Of a DNA stretch of 46,989 nt, positions 38,741-46,989 are shown piece after piece (the first letter of the stretch is position 1; each line of letters starts with the position of its first letter). The translations under genes and the position numbers were made by a program. Location: assembly GCF_024539815.1 (NCBI RefSeq), contig NZ_JAHHIU010000116.1, positions 1 to 46,989 of the forward strand, in the 5' to 3' direction. The stretch comes from Streptomyces hayashii. GTDB taxonomy: Bacteria; Actinomycetota; Actinomycetes; Streptomycetales; Streptomycetaceae. The notes beneath the pieces were generated by a model that ran no database searches, was not told the origin of the DNA, and was given only the letters and a program-made list of their open reading frames with translations.

Positions 38741-38768
38741 CGCCGCCAGAAGACCGTCAACCGCATGA
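38741..38768 (-). repeat. 28-bp direct repeat, outer copy (candidate attachment site)
   Basis: Second copy of the DUF3046 5' end. It reads MRLTVFWRR on the minus strand and then diverges (KTRRPADMFV), so it is a start without a gene. The two copies are 337 bases apart. Confidence 0.65.
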
Positions 38769-38832
38769 CGCCGGTATCCCGCGCGTGGGGGTGGCCCTCG
38801 CCGGGACCGCCTGCCGAGACCGCTTTCCGCCC

Positions 38833-38838
38833 TACGGT
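38833..38838 (+). promoter_or_regulatory. candidate -10 box for a leaderless transcript
   Basis: TACGGT fits TAnnnT and is followed by 6 bases and ATG 38845. No -35 box was recognised. Confidence 0.3.
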
Positions 38839-38844
38839 CTGACC

Positions 38845-39789
38845 ATGGCCGAAACCGGAGCATCCCCACTCCCCCCGACGCCCCCGGCGCACTCCCCGCT
38901 CTTCCACGCCGAGCACTTCGTCTGGCTGACCGCGCGCGTGCTGGAACAGCGCGTCTTCGCTCATGACTTCCTCCACGGCGGCGCCGATCCCGTCGAGACC
39001 GCCCTCGACGCCTACCGCAACGAGGACGGTGGATACGGCCATGCGCTGGAACCCGATCTGCGCGGTCCCGTCAGCCAGCCGCTGCACACCGCGCGCGCAC
39101 TGGCGGTCCTGGACTCCGTCGGGCGACTGAGCGGCCGGCGCGTGGAGCGGGTGTGCGGCTATCTGACCTCCGTCTCCACGGGAGACGGCGCGCTGCCTGC
39201 CATCCATCCCAGCCAGCGCGGGTACCCGGCGGCCCCCTTCATCCCGATCGTGGACGATCCGCCCAGCGAGCTGCTGTCCACCGGGCCCGTGGTGGGTCTG
39301 CTGCACCGCAACGAGGTGTGGCACGCCTGGCTGTTCAGGGCCACGGACTTCTGCTGGCAGGCGGTGGACTGCCTGGAGCGGTCCCATCCCTACGAGGTCG
39401 AGGCGGCCGTGGCCTTCCTGGACTCCGTTCCCGACCGTGCCCGTGCGCTGGCGGCCGCCGATCGCCTGGGCCGCCTGGTGCGCGACCAGCGGCTCGTCGT
39501 GCTGGACCCGGACCGCCTCGACGCGTACCCGGTCGCCCCCGGGTACGCCCCGGGCGAGCATCACTTCCCGTACGACTTCGCGCGGACCCCGCAGTCCCTC
39601 GCGCGCGCGTGGTTCACCGACGAGGAGATGACCCGCTCCCTGGACCACCTCGCCGCCGCGCAGCAGAAGGACGGCGGCTGGCCCATCCGCTGGCACAGCT
39701 GGGCGCCCGGCACGGCGCTGGAGGCACGTCCCATGGTGACGATCGAGGCCCTTCGCACCCTGCGGGCCTACGGGCGCGCCATCGGCTGA
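38845..39789 (+). CDS. alpha/alpha-toroid (prenyltransferase/squalene-oxidase repeat-like) protein
   Basis: This 314-residue cytoplasmic protein has motifs like the QW repeats of the terpenoid cyclase/prenyltransferase toroid: DAYRNEDGGYGHALEPDLR (about 53-71) and AAQQKDGGWPIRWHSW (about 270-285). No catalytic DxDD or DDxxD motif was seen, so it is probably a fold relative and not a proven cyclase. No Shine-Dalgarno sequence precedes ATG 38845; TACGGT (38833-38838) ends 6 bases before it, suggesting a leaderless message. The open frame upstream covers the repeat and integrase region and is not coding. Confidence 0.75.
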   Translation: MAETGASPLPPTPPAHSPLFHAEHFVWLTARVLEQRVFAHDFLHGGADPVETALDAYRNEDGGYGHALEPDLRGPVSQPLHTARALAVLDSVGRLSGRRVERVCGYLTSVSTGDGALPAIHPSQRGYPAAPFIPIVDDPPSELLSTGPVVGLLHRNEVWHAWLFRATDFCWQAVDCLERSHPYEVEAAVAFLDSVPDRARALAAADRLGRLVRDQRLVVLDPDRLDAYPVAPGYAPGEHHFPYDFARTPQSLARAWFTDEEMTRSLDHLAAAQQKDGGWPIRWHSWAPGTALEARPMVTIEALRTLRAYGRAIG

Positions 39790-39916
39790 CCACAGGCCCG
39801 GGGCCCGTTCACCGCCCTCCCCCCCATCGCCACCTTCACCGCCTTCACCGCCTTCACAGGTTCCCGCGGTTCACGCGGTGCTCGCGGTTCTCACGGTCGT
39901 CCCCTCTCCTTCCGGG

Positions 39917-40225
39917 TCACCCGCCCATGGCCCGGACCCCGGCAGTGACCGCCACGGCGGCCGCGACCACCAGCAGGAAGGGAGCCCGCAGCACGAGGGC
40001 GACGACGGCCGCGGCGAGACCCGCGGCCCGCGCGTCCAGGACGAGGGCGCGGCCGTCGGCGAAGGTCTGCTGGGCCGTGAGGGCGGCGAGCAGGGCGACG
40101 GGGAGCAGGGCGGCGAAGCGCCTGACGAGCGGCCGTTCCAGAAGCCCCGCCGGAACGAGCAGCCCGGCGAGCTTGACGGCATAGCAGCCGAGCGCGGTCG
40201 CACCGATCGCGATCCAGATGTTCAC
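39917..40225 (-). CDS. azlD: AzlD-type branched-chain amino acid exporter small subunit
   Basis: This 102-residue protein has about four transmembrane segments, starting MNIWIAIGATALGCYAVKLAG, with RFAALLPVALLAALTAQQTF in the middle, typical of AzlD. Together with AzlC it exports branched-chain amino acids or analogues. GTG start with GGAGGAGGAA upstream; it overlaps the azlC stop (GTGA). Downstream, 39825-39895 is simple repeat sequence (TTCACCGCC units). Confidence 0.88.
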   Translation of the reverse strand: MNIWIAIGATALGCYAVKLAGLLVPAGLLERPLVRRFAALLPVALLAALTAQQTFADGRALVLDARAAGLAAAVVALVLRAPFLLVVAAAVAVTAGVRAMGG

Positions 40226-41013
40226 CGTTCCTCCTCCTGTGCCGAGTCGTCCCGGCCGGCCGCCTCCCGGCCGGCCGTGCGCCGGCCCTGGACGTACAGC
40301 ACGGCCGGTGCGGCCAGCGCCGCCGCCAGCACGGGTACGCCGGCGGGCAGAACCGGCAGCAGGCCGAGTCCCAGAAGCACCGCGAGGCCGGCGACGGCCC
40401 GCTCGACGGCGGTCTTCAGCATGGGCGCGAGCAGCGCCAGGAAGACGGCCGGCCCGGCCACGTCGAGTCCCCAGGCATCGGTGTCCCCGAGGGCCTCGGC
40501 GCCGAGTGCGCCGAGCAGTGTGGTGAGGTTCCACAGGAGGTACAGGGTCAGTCCGGTGACGGTGAAGCCGATGCGGGCGGCGCGGCGTCCCCGCTGGGCC
40601 AGCGAGACCGCCGTCGTCTCGTCGATCACCCAGTGGGCTGCGAACGGGCGCACCGCGCGCGGGAGGGCGAGCGACTGCGACAGACGCAGCCCGTAGAACG
40701 CGTTGCGCACGCCCAGGAAGAAGGCGCCCGCGGCCGCCGTCAGCGGATTGCCGCCCGCCGCCAGCGCTCCGACCAGCGCGAACTGGGACGCGCCGGTGAA
40801 CACCAGGAGGCTGAGCGCGCAGGTCTGCCACACCGTGAGTCCACTGCCCGCGGAGGTCACCCCGAAGGCGAACCCGGAGAGTCCTACGGCGACCCCGACC
40901 GCCAGGGCGTCCCGTACGACGGCGCCGTCCGGTCTTCCCCCGCCGTCGGCTCGGATGTCCATATGCGCTGCGCCCGTGTGGGCTGCGCCCGTGTGAGTCG
41001 TCTGTTCTGCCAC
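40222..41013 (-). CDS. azlC: AzlC-type branched-chain amino acid exporter large subunit
   Basis: This protein of about 263 residues has about seven or eight transmembrane segments and AzlC signatures: AVGLSGFAFGVTSAGSGL, FTGASQFALVGAL, FFLGVRNAFYGL and AHWVIDETTAV. GTG 41013 was chosen because it lies 10 bases after the AraC-gene stop with AGGGG before it; ATG 40962 is an alternative that would lose a repeated N-terminus encoded by two 15-bp units (HTGAA HTGAA, 40969-40998). It is coupled to azlD by GTGA. Confidence 0.85.
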   Translation of the reverse strand: MAEQTTHTGAAHTGAAHMDIRADGGGRPDGAVVRDALAVGVAVGLSGFAFGVTSAGSGLTVWQTCALSLLVFTGASQFALVGALAAGGNPLTAAAGAFFLGVRNAFYGLRLSQSLALPRAVRPFAAHWVIDETTAVSLAQRGRRAARIGFTVTGLTLYLLWNLTTLLGALGAEALGDTDAWGLDVAGPAVFLALLAPMLKTAVERAVAGLAVLLGLGLLPVLPAGVPVLAAALAAPAVLYVQGRRTAGREAAGRDDSAQEEER

Positions 41014-41023
41014 GCCCCTGACG

Positions 41024-41875
41024 CTAGGGGCGTCGGCCGGTCGGGTCTTGTACGTTCTTGCGCTCACGCTGGTAGGCCCCTGGAGGGACTCCCACGATCC
41101 GGGCGAAGTGGCGGTTGAGGTGGGGCTGGTCGGTGAAGCCGACGGCGACGGCCGCCTCGGCGGGTGCCGTGCCCGCGTCCAGCAGCCGCCGGGCCCGCCG
41201 CACCCGGGCGTCGGTCAGCCAGGCATGGGGCGGCAGCCCGTAGGTGTCCCGGAAGGCCCGCAGCAGGGCGAACGAGCCGGTGCCCAGGTCCGCTGCGAGC
41301 TGCTCCAGCGTCGGCGGATCGACCAGCCGCTGCTCCAGCGCGGCACGCGCGCGTGCGGCGAGCCGGGCCCCGGCCGATCGGATCTCCCGCTGGGGCAGCG
41401 GTCCGCCGTCGAGCCGCAGCAGCCGGGTCACCGCCACCCGCAGCAGGGTGTCGGCGGCCAGCGCGTTGCCCTCCTCGGCGGCCCGGAGCACCTGGTGCAC
41501 GAGCCTGGCGGCACGGGGATCGTCGACCACGGGACGGACGAAGCCCGGGGCTCCGCGCAGGGTGGTCGTCTCCGCCGCGATCTCGGCCACCACCTCGGGC
41601 GACGGGTACACGGCTCCATAGCGCCAGCCCTCCGGTACTCCGGCCCGCCCGGTGTGCGGGGTGTCCGGGTTGACCAGCGCGAGCGCTCCCGCCCCGGCGT
41701 ACTGGTCGGCTCCGCGATGGGCGAAGACCTCCACCCCTTCGGCGATGGCGGCGATCACGAAGTGCTCATGGGTGTGCCGCACGAAGGTCTTGCGGACGTA
41801 CCGGGCGCGCAGCAGGTCGACGCCGGGCAGGTCGGCATACCGCCAGTGCCGTGCCAGCTCACCCGGATCCGCCAT
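41024..41875 (-). CDS. AraC-family transcriptional regulator
   Basis: This 283-residue regulator has an N-terminal cupin-like AraC ligand domain (RHTHEHFVIAAIAEG, about 33-47) and a C-terminal pair of helix-turn-helix motifs (about 190-275) with PPTLEQLAADLGTGSFALLRAFRDTYG and AEAAVAVGFTDQPHLNRHFARIVGVPPGAY. It lies upstream of azlC by 10 bases in the same operon and probably controls amino acid export. Confidence 0.92.
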   Translation of the reverse strand: MADPGELARHWRYADLPGVDLLRARYVRKTFVRHTHEHFVIAAIAEGVEVFAHRGADQYAGAGALALVNPDTPHTGRAGVPEGWRYGAVYPSPEVVAEIAAETTTLRGAPGFVRPVVDDPRAARLVHQVLRAAEEGNALAADTLLRVAVTRLLRLDGGPLPQREIRSAGARLAARARAALEQRLVDPPTLEQLAADLGTGSFALLRAFRDTYGLPPHAWLTDARVRRARRLLDAGTAPAEAAVAVGFTDQPHLNRHFARIVGVPPGAYQRERKNVQDPTGRRP

Positions 41876-41977
41876 GACTCCATTCTCCGCGACGCCCGAA
41901 CATCCCCCGCCGGCCCTCCTCCGTCAGGCCCGCTCCATCCCCCGACCCGCCGCCGGCAACGCAGCAGCTCAGCGTCA

Positions 41978-42000
41978 TTGTCAGTGGCCGGGTGCAGGAT
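41978..42000 (+). promoter_or_regulatory. RecA-NDp (PafBC-type) promoter of lhr
   Basis: TTGTCAGTG, 8 bases (GCCGGGTG), CAGGAT match tTGTCRGTG-N8-TAnnnT except for the first base of the -10 box. Six bases later comes ATG 42007, giving a leaderless transcript. Confidence 0.75.
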
Positions 42001-42006
42001 GGACGC

Positions 42007-45000
42007 ATGGTCAGCTCCGCACACCGAGCCCTCGACGGCTTCTCCCCCGCGACCCGCGGCTGGTTCGCGGGGGCGTTCTCCGCGCCCACGGCGGCCCAGG
42101 CGGGCGCGTGGCAGGCCATCGGCGAGGGTTCGGACGTGCTGGTGGTGGCCCCGACCGGGTCGGGCAAGACTCTGGCGGCCTTCCTCGCCGCGCTGGACCA
42201 GCTCGCCTCGACGCCTCCGCCCGCCGATCCGAAGAAGCGCTGCCGGGTTCTCTACGTCTCTCCCCTCAAGGCCCTGGCGGTCGACGTCGAGCGCAACCTG
42301 CGCAGCCCGCTGACGGGCATCCGTCAGGAGTCCGTGCGGCTGGGCCTGCCCGAGCCCGAGGTCCGGGTGGGCATCCGCTCCGGCGACACCCCGCCGGCCG
42401 AGCGCCGGGCGCTGTCCACCCGCCCGCCGGACATCCTGATCACGACGCCCGAGTCGCTGTTCCTGATGCTGACCTCGGCAGCCCGCGACGCGCTGACGGG
42501 CATCGAGACGGTGATCCTGGACGAGGTGCACGCGGTGGCGGGCACCAAGCGCGGCGCGCACCTCGCGCTGTCCCTGGAGCGGCTCGACGAACTGCTGCCG
42601 AGGCCGGCCCGCCGCATCGGCCTGTCGGCCACGGTCCGCCCGGTCGACGAGGTGGCGCGCTACCTGTCCCCGCACCGCAAGGTGGAGATCGTCCAGCCGA
42701 AGTCCGGCAAGGAGTTCGACCTCTCCGTCGTCGTCCCCGTCGAGGACCTGGCCGAGCTGGGCGGCTCGCCCGTCGCCGACGGCTCCGAAGGCGCGGAGCG
42801 CCCGTCCATCTGGCCGCACGTCGAGGAGCGGATCACCGACCTCGTCCAGGCCCATCGCTCCACGATCGTGTTCGCCAACTCCCGCCGCCTCGCCGAGCGC
42901 CTGTGCAACCGGCTCAACGAGATCGCCTACGAGCGGGCCACCGGCGAGTCCCTGGACGAGCATCACTCCCCCGCCCAGCTCATGGGCGGCTCGGGCGCGG
43001 CCCAGGGCGCCCCGTCCGTCATCGCGCGCGCCCACCACGGCTCCGTGTCCAAGGAACAGCGCGCCCTCGTGGAGGAGGACCTGAAGGCGGGCCGGCTGCC
43101 CGCCGTGGTGGCCACCTCCAGCCTCGAACTCGGCATCGACATGGGCGCGGTGGACCTCGTCATCCAGGTCGAGTCGCCGCCTTCGGTGGCCTCCGGCCTG
43201 CAGCGCGTCGGGCGCGCGGGGCACCAGGTGGGCGCGGTGTCCACCGGCGTGGTCTTCCCGAAGTACCGCGGCGACCTGGTCCAGGCGGCCGTGGTCACCG
43301 AGCGGATGCGCACGGGCTCCATCGAGTCACTGCGGGTCCCCGCCAATCCGCTGGACGTCCTGGCGCAGCAACTAGTCGCGATGACGGCTCTCGACACCTG
43401 GCAGGTGGACGACCTGCTGGCGACGGTCCGCCGCGCGGCGCCGTTCGCGGCGCTCCCGGAGTCCGCGTTCACGGCCGTGCTGGACATGCTGGCCGGCCGT
43501 TACCCGTCGGACGCGTTCGCCGAGCTGCGCCCGCGCGTGGTGTGGGACCGGGTCACCGGCACGGTCACCGGCCGCCCCGGCGCCCAGCGTCTGGCCGTCA
43601 CCTCCGGGGGCACGATCCCCGACCGGGGTCTGTTCGGCGTCTTCCTGGCTGGCTCCGACCCCAAGAAGGGCGGGGGCCGGGTCGGCGAGCTCGACGAGGA
43701 GATGGTCTACGAGTCCCGCGTGGGCGACGTCTTCACGCTCGGCACCAGCTCCTGGCGGATCGAGGACATCACCCGCGACCGCGTCCTGGTCTCCCCCGCT
43801 CCCGGCGTCCCGGGCCGGCTGCCCTTCTGGAAGGGCGACCAGCTGGGCCGGCCGCTGGAGCTGGGCCGCGCGGTGGGCGCGTTCCTGCGCGAGGTGGGCT
43901 CCCTGCCCAAGGACGACGCCCGCCTCCGGCTGCTCACCGCGGGTCTGGACGCGTGGGCGGCCGACAACGTGCTGTCCTACCTGGAGGAGCAGCGCCAGGC
44001 CTGCGGCCATGTCCCGGACGACCGCACGATCGTCGTGGAGCGCTTCCGGGACGAACTGGGCGACTGGCGGGTCGTCGTCCACTCCCCGTTCGGCGCCCAG
44101 GTCCATGCCCCGTGGGCGCTCGCCCTCGGGGCCAAGCTCTCCGAGCGCTACGGCATGGACGCCCAGGTCATGCACGCCGACGACGGCATCGTGCTGCGGC
44201 TGCCCGACGCCGATCTCATGGGCCTGGACCTCCTCGACCACGAGCCCGTCAAGGCGGGCGCCGAATACGACGCGGAGCAGGCCCCGGTCGGCGCGGCGGA
44301 CGTCGTCTTCGACAAGGGCGAGGTCGATCAGGTCGTCACCGACCAGGTCGGCGGATCGGCGCTGTTCGCGGCCCGTTTCCGCGAGTGCGCCGCCCGCGCG
44401 CTGCTGCTGCCGCGCCGCAGCCCCGGCCGGCGCACCCCCCTGTGGCAGCAGCGCCAGCGTGCCGCTCAGCTGCTTCAGGTGGCCAGTGAGTTCGGCTCGT
44501 TCCCGATCGTCCTGGAGGCGGTCCGCGAGTGCCTCCAGGACGTCTTCGACGTGCCCGGCCTCGTGGAGCTGATGGGCGATCTGGAGTCGCGCAAGGTGCG
44601 CCTGGTCGAGGTCACCACGACGGAGCCCTCCCCCTTCGCCCGCTCCCTCCTGTTCGGCTATGTCGCCCAGTTCCTCTACGAGGGGGACTCCCCGCTCGCC
44701 GAACGGCGGGCCGCCGCCCTCTCCCTGGACTCCCGGCTGCTGGCCGAACTGCTCGGCCAGGCCGAACTGCGCGAGCTGCTCGACGCCGACGTCCTCACCG
44801 AGCTGGAACAAGAGCTCCAGTGGCTCACCGAGGACCGCCGCGTGAGGGACGCCGAGGGCGTCGCCGACCTCCTGCGGCTCCTCGGCCCGCTCACCGACGC
44901 CGAACTCGCCGGACGCGGCGCCGAACCGCACTGGGCACAGGAACTGGCCGTCGCCCGCCGCGCCATCCGGGTCCGCATCGCCGGCGCCGAGCACTGGGCC

Positions 45001-46938
45001 GCGATCGAGGACGCGGGCCGCTTGCGCGACGCGCTGGGCACGGCCCTGCCGGTCGGCGTGCCGGAAGCGTTCACGGAGCCGGTCAAGGACCCCCTCGGCG
45101 ACCTCCTCGCCCGTCACGCCCGCACCCACGGCCCCTTCACGTCCACCACGGCGGCCGCCCGCTTCGGCCTCGGCGTCGCGGTCACCGAGGGCGCCCTCCA
45201 GCGGCTCGCGGCGGGCGGGCGCGTCGTCCAGGGGGAGTTCCACCCGGCGGGCATCGGCCAGGAATGGTGCGACGCCACGGTCCTGCGCCGCCTGCGCCGC
45301 CGTTCCCTGGCCGCTCTGCGACACGAACTGGAGCCGGTCCCGCCGCCCGCGCTCGCGCAGTTCCTGCCCCAGTGGCAGCACATCGGGAAGGGCCACTCAC
45401 TGCGCGGCGTCGACGGCCTGGTGCGCGCGGTCGAACAGCTTCAGGGGGCGTCGGTGCCCGCCTCGGCCCTGGAGAAGCTCGTCCTGCCCTCCCGGGTGCG
45501 CGACTACACCCCGGCCATGCTCGACGAGTTGACGGCGGCCGGAGAGATCGTCTGGTCCGGGGCCGGCGCCCTCCCCGGCAAGGACGGCTGGGTCTCGCTG
45601 TACGTGGCCGACGCCGCGCCCCTGCTGCTCCCCCCGCCGCACCCCCTGGAACTGACGGCGCTGCACCAGTCCGTCCTGGACGCGCTGTCCGGCGGCTACG
45701 GCCTGTTCTTCCGTCAGATCGCCGACCGGGTCCGGGCCACCACACACCCCGAGGCCACGGACCCCCAACTCGCCGACGCCGTCTGGGACCTGGCCTGGTC
45801 CGGTCGGCTCACCAACGACACGCTCGCCCCCATGCGCTCCCTGCTGGGCTCGGGCCGCACGGCCGGCTCCACGGCCCACCGCGCCAAACGCTCCGTCCCG
45901 CGGGGGCGCTACGGCTCCCTGACGGCAGCGGCCCGACCTGCTTCCCGCAGCGGTCCTCCGACGGTCGCGGGGCGTTGGTCGCTCCTCCCCGTCCTTGAGC
46001 CCGACCCCACGGTGCGGGCCCACGCCCTCGCCCGCACGCTCCTCGACCGGCACGGCGTGGTCACGCGGGGCGCGGTCGCCGCCGAGGGCGTCGAGGGCGG
46101 CTTCTCGGCGACGTACCGCATTCTGTCCGTCTTCGAGGAGAGCGGTCAGGCACGGCGGGGGTATGTCGTCGAAGGCCTCGGCGCCGCGCAGTTCGCCATG
46201 GACGGCGCCGTGGACCGGCTGCGCGCCGTGGCCAACGCCCGGGACCGGGGCGAGCCCCTGCCCGCACCGAGCCCCTCGGCGGGCGACGCGGACGGCTTCG
46301 TCTTCCCCGACGGCTCCCCGTCGGACGACGTCTGGGACGTCGCCGACCCCGACACCCCGTTCGCCTCGCCCTTCGCTCCCCGGGCGGCCCCCACCTCGCG
46401 CGACGAGTACGTCTCGCCCCGGGACTTCGCCTCCCCGGGCGCCGGCGGTCCGCGAGGCGGCGGCGCCTTCTCCGACGGCGGCTCGCCCGGGCGTTCCCAC
46501 AGCGGCCACGCCCAGAGCCGCAACCGCGGCGGGGGCAACGCCTCACACGCCGTCGTCCTCGCAGCCGCCGACCCCGCGAACGCGTACGGCGCGGCTCTGG
46601 GCTGGCCCGAGCCGCCCAGCAGCGCAGGGCACAAGCCGGGCCGCAAGGCCGGTTCCCTCGTGGTGCTCGTGGACGGCGAACTGACGCTGTACATGGAGCG
46701 CGGCGGCAAGACGCTGCTGGCCTGGCCCTCCGCCCCGGACACCGAGGACACGCCGGCCGACGATCCTCGCCTGCATGCCGCCGCCGAGGCCCTCGCCGAG
46801 GCCGCGCGCGCGGGCTCCCTCGGCACGGTCACCGTGGAGCGCGTGAACGGGGTCTCCGCCCTCACCTCCCCCATCGGCAGCCTCCTGGAAGGAGCGGGCT
46901 TCATCGCGACCCCGCGGGGCCTGCGCCTACGCGCATGA
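42007..46938 (+). CDS. lhr: ATP-dependent DNA helicase Lhr
   Basis: This 1643-residue SF2 helicase has an N-terminal RecA-fold with Walker A APTGSGKT (48-55) and DEVH (172-175), TTPESLF, a second RecA-fold with SLELGIDMG and QRVGRAGH, then the Lhr winged-helix and C-terminal domains. It acts in DNA repair; mycobacterial Lhr is induced by DNA damage. Residues about 1416-1513 are a Gly/Ser/Pro/Asp-rich insert before the conserved end (ELTLYMERGGKTLLAW), making it longer than most Lhr proteins. ATG 42007 was preferred over GTG 41992 because the promoter ends 6 bases before it. Confidence 0.93.
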   Translation: MVSSAHRALDGFSPATRGWFAGAFSAPTAAQAGAWQAIGEGSDVLVVAPTGSGKTLAAFLAALDQLASTPPPADPKKRCRVLYVSPLKALAVDVERNLRSPLTGIRQESVRLGLPEPEVRVGIRSGDTPPAERRALSTRPPDILITTPESLFLMLTSAARDALTGIETVILDEVHAVAGTKRGAHLALSLERLDELLPRPARRIGLSATVRPVDEVARYLSPHRKVEIVQPKSGKEFDLSVVVPVEDLAELGGSPVADGSEGAERPSIWPHVEERITDLVQAHRSTIVFANSRRLAERLCNRLNEIAYERATGESLDEHHSPAQLMGGSGAAQGAPSVIARAHHGSVSKEQRALVEEDLKAGRLPAVVATSSLELGIDMGAVDLVIQVESPPSVASGLQRVGRAGHQVGAVSTGVVFPKYRGDLVQAAVVTERMRTGSIESLRVPANPLDVLAQQLVAMTALDTWQVDDLLATVRRAAPFAALPESAFTAVLDMLAGRYPSDAFAELRPRVVWDRVTGTVTGRPGAQRLAVTSGGTIPDRGLFGVFLAGSDPKKGGGRVGELDEEMVYESRVGDVFTLGTSSWRIEDITRDRVLVSPAPGVPGRLPFWKGDQLGRPLELGRAVGAFLREVGSLPKDDARLRLLTAGLDAWAADNVLSYLEEQRQACGHVPDDRTIVVERFRDELGDWRVVVHSPFGAQVHAPWALALGAKLSERYGMDAQVMHADDGIVLRLPDADLMGLDLLDHEPVKAGAEYDAEQAPVGAADVVFDKGEVDQVVTDQVGGSALFAARFRECAARALLLPRRSPGRRTPLWQQRQRAAQLLQVASEFGSFPIVLEAVRECLQDVFDVPGLVELMGDLESRKVRLVEVTTTEPSPFARSLLFGYVAQFLYEGDSPLAERRAAALSLDSRLLAELLGQAELRELLDADVLTELEQELQWLTEDRRVRDAEGVADLLRLLGPLTDAELAGRGAEPHWAQELAVARRAIRVRIAGAEHWAAIEDAGRLRDALGTALPVGVPEAFTEPVKDPLGDLLARHARTHGPFTSTTAAARFGLGVAVTEGALQRLAAGGRVVQGEFHPAGIGQEWCDATVLRRLRRRSLAALRHELEPVPPPALAQFLPQWQHIGKGHSLRGVDGLVRAVEQLQGASVPASALEKLVLPSRVRDYTPAMLDELTAAGEIVWSGAGALPGKDGWVSLYVADAAPLLLPPPHPLELTALHQSVLDALSGGYGLFFRQIADRVRATTHPEATDPQLADAVWDLAWSGRLTNDTLAPMRSLLGSGRTAGSTAHRAKRSVPRGRYGSLTAAARPASRSGPPTVAGRWSLLPVLEPDPTVRAHALARTLLDRHGVVTRGAVAAEGVEGGFSATYRILSVFEESGQARRGYVVEGLGAAQFAMDGAVDRLRAVANARDRGEPLPAPSPSAGDADGFVFPDGSPSDDVWDVADPDTPFASPFAPRAAPTSRDEYVSPRDFASPGAGGPRGGGAFSDGGSPGRSHSGHAQSRNRGGGNASHAVVLAAADPANAYGAALGWPEPPSSAGHKPGRKAGSLVVLVDGELTLYMERGGKTLLAWPSAPDTEDTPADDPRLHAAAEALAEAARAGSLGTVTVERVNGVSALTSPIGSLLEGAGFIATPRGLRLRA

Positions 46939-46989
46939 CAGCAAGCGCCCACGCCAAAGCCCCGAGCGTCCACGCCCCGGCCCCACGAC
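46939..46989 (+). other. downstream of lhr, window end
   Basis: Fifty-one bases after the lhr stop; nothing can be assigned. Confidence 0.3.

Noticed and set aside
41755..43224. Long open frame of 489 codons on the minus strand inside lhr
   Set aside because: It mirrors the high-GC codon pattern of lhr and the AraC gene on the other strand, has no recognisable domain and is typical antisense shadow.
1..46989. CRISPR arrays, tRNA and rRNA genes, intact insertion sequences, replication origin boxes
   Set aside because: No regularly spaced repeats, tRNA-like cloverleaf, rRNA sequence, transposase gene or DnaA-box cluster was recognised.

Overview
The window is from a high-GC actinobacterium, almost certainly a Streptomyces chromosome (core, not arm). 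Third codon positions are nearly always G or C, many genes start with GTG, and several promoters look leaderless. From memory, the gene order from the siderophore aminotransferase and hflX through relA/spoT homologue, dapF, miaA, miaB, gluRK/gluABCD and recX/recA to lhr matches S. coelicolor SCO5799 down to SCO5761. No rRNA, tRNA, CRISPR array or intact insertion sequence was seen.

Layout. 1-2267 (minus): the start of an IucA/IucC siderophore synthetase and a class III aminotransferase. 2548-3771 (plus): a lipoprotein serine protease. 3982-12360 (minus): hflX, a secreted M1 peptidase, a RelA/SpoT homologue, dapF, a small membrane protein and miaA. 12542-13144 (plus): two small proteins, the second an MT0933-type antitoxin. 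13243-17376 (minus): a LigB-like protein, miaB and a NarL-type two-component pair. 17617-19333 (plus): a TrkA_C regulator and a cation/proton antiporter. 19538-21061: a MazG-like pyrophosphohydrolase and a TAXI solute-binding protein, divergent. 21071-26903: the sensor/regulator pair gluK/gluR facing the glutamate ABC operon gluABCD. 27081-30274 (plus): an FAD monooxygenase, then a Cys-rich leader peptide, cysteine dioxygenase and rhodanese. 30316-33575 (minus): an ArsR-like regulator and an FtsX-type permease without ATPase. 33716-35638 (minus): recX and recA. 35965-38429: a membrane protein, an AI-2E family protein and a DUF3046 protein. 38474-38768: a decayed integrase between two 28-bp repeats. 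38845-42006: a toroid-fold protein and an AraC-AzlC-AzlD operon. 42007-46938: lhr helicase.

How parts work together. Three genes (recA, lhr and the MazG-like gene) carry the same TTGTCAGTG-N8-TAnnnT promoter, the RecA-independent DNA damage (RecA-NDp, PafBC) type, and recA also has a near-consensus LexA box. miaA and miaB act in sequence on the same tRNA adenosine (A37). GluR probably drives gluABCD through an 11-bp-period direct repeat next to the -35 box. Cysteine dioxygenase and rhodanese form a sulfur catabolic unit behind a short, apparently leaderless ORF ending in three Cys codons, a candidate attenuator and one of the most interesting features here.
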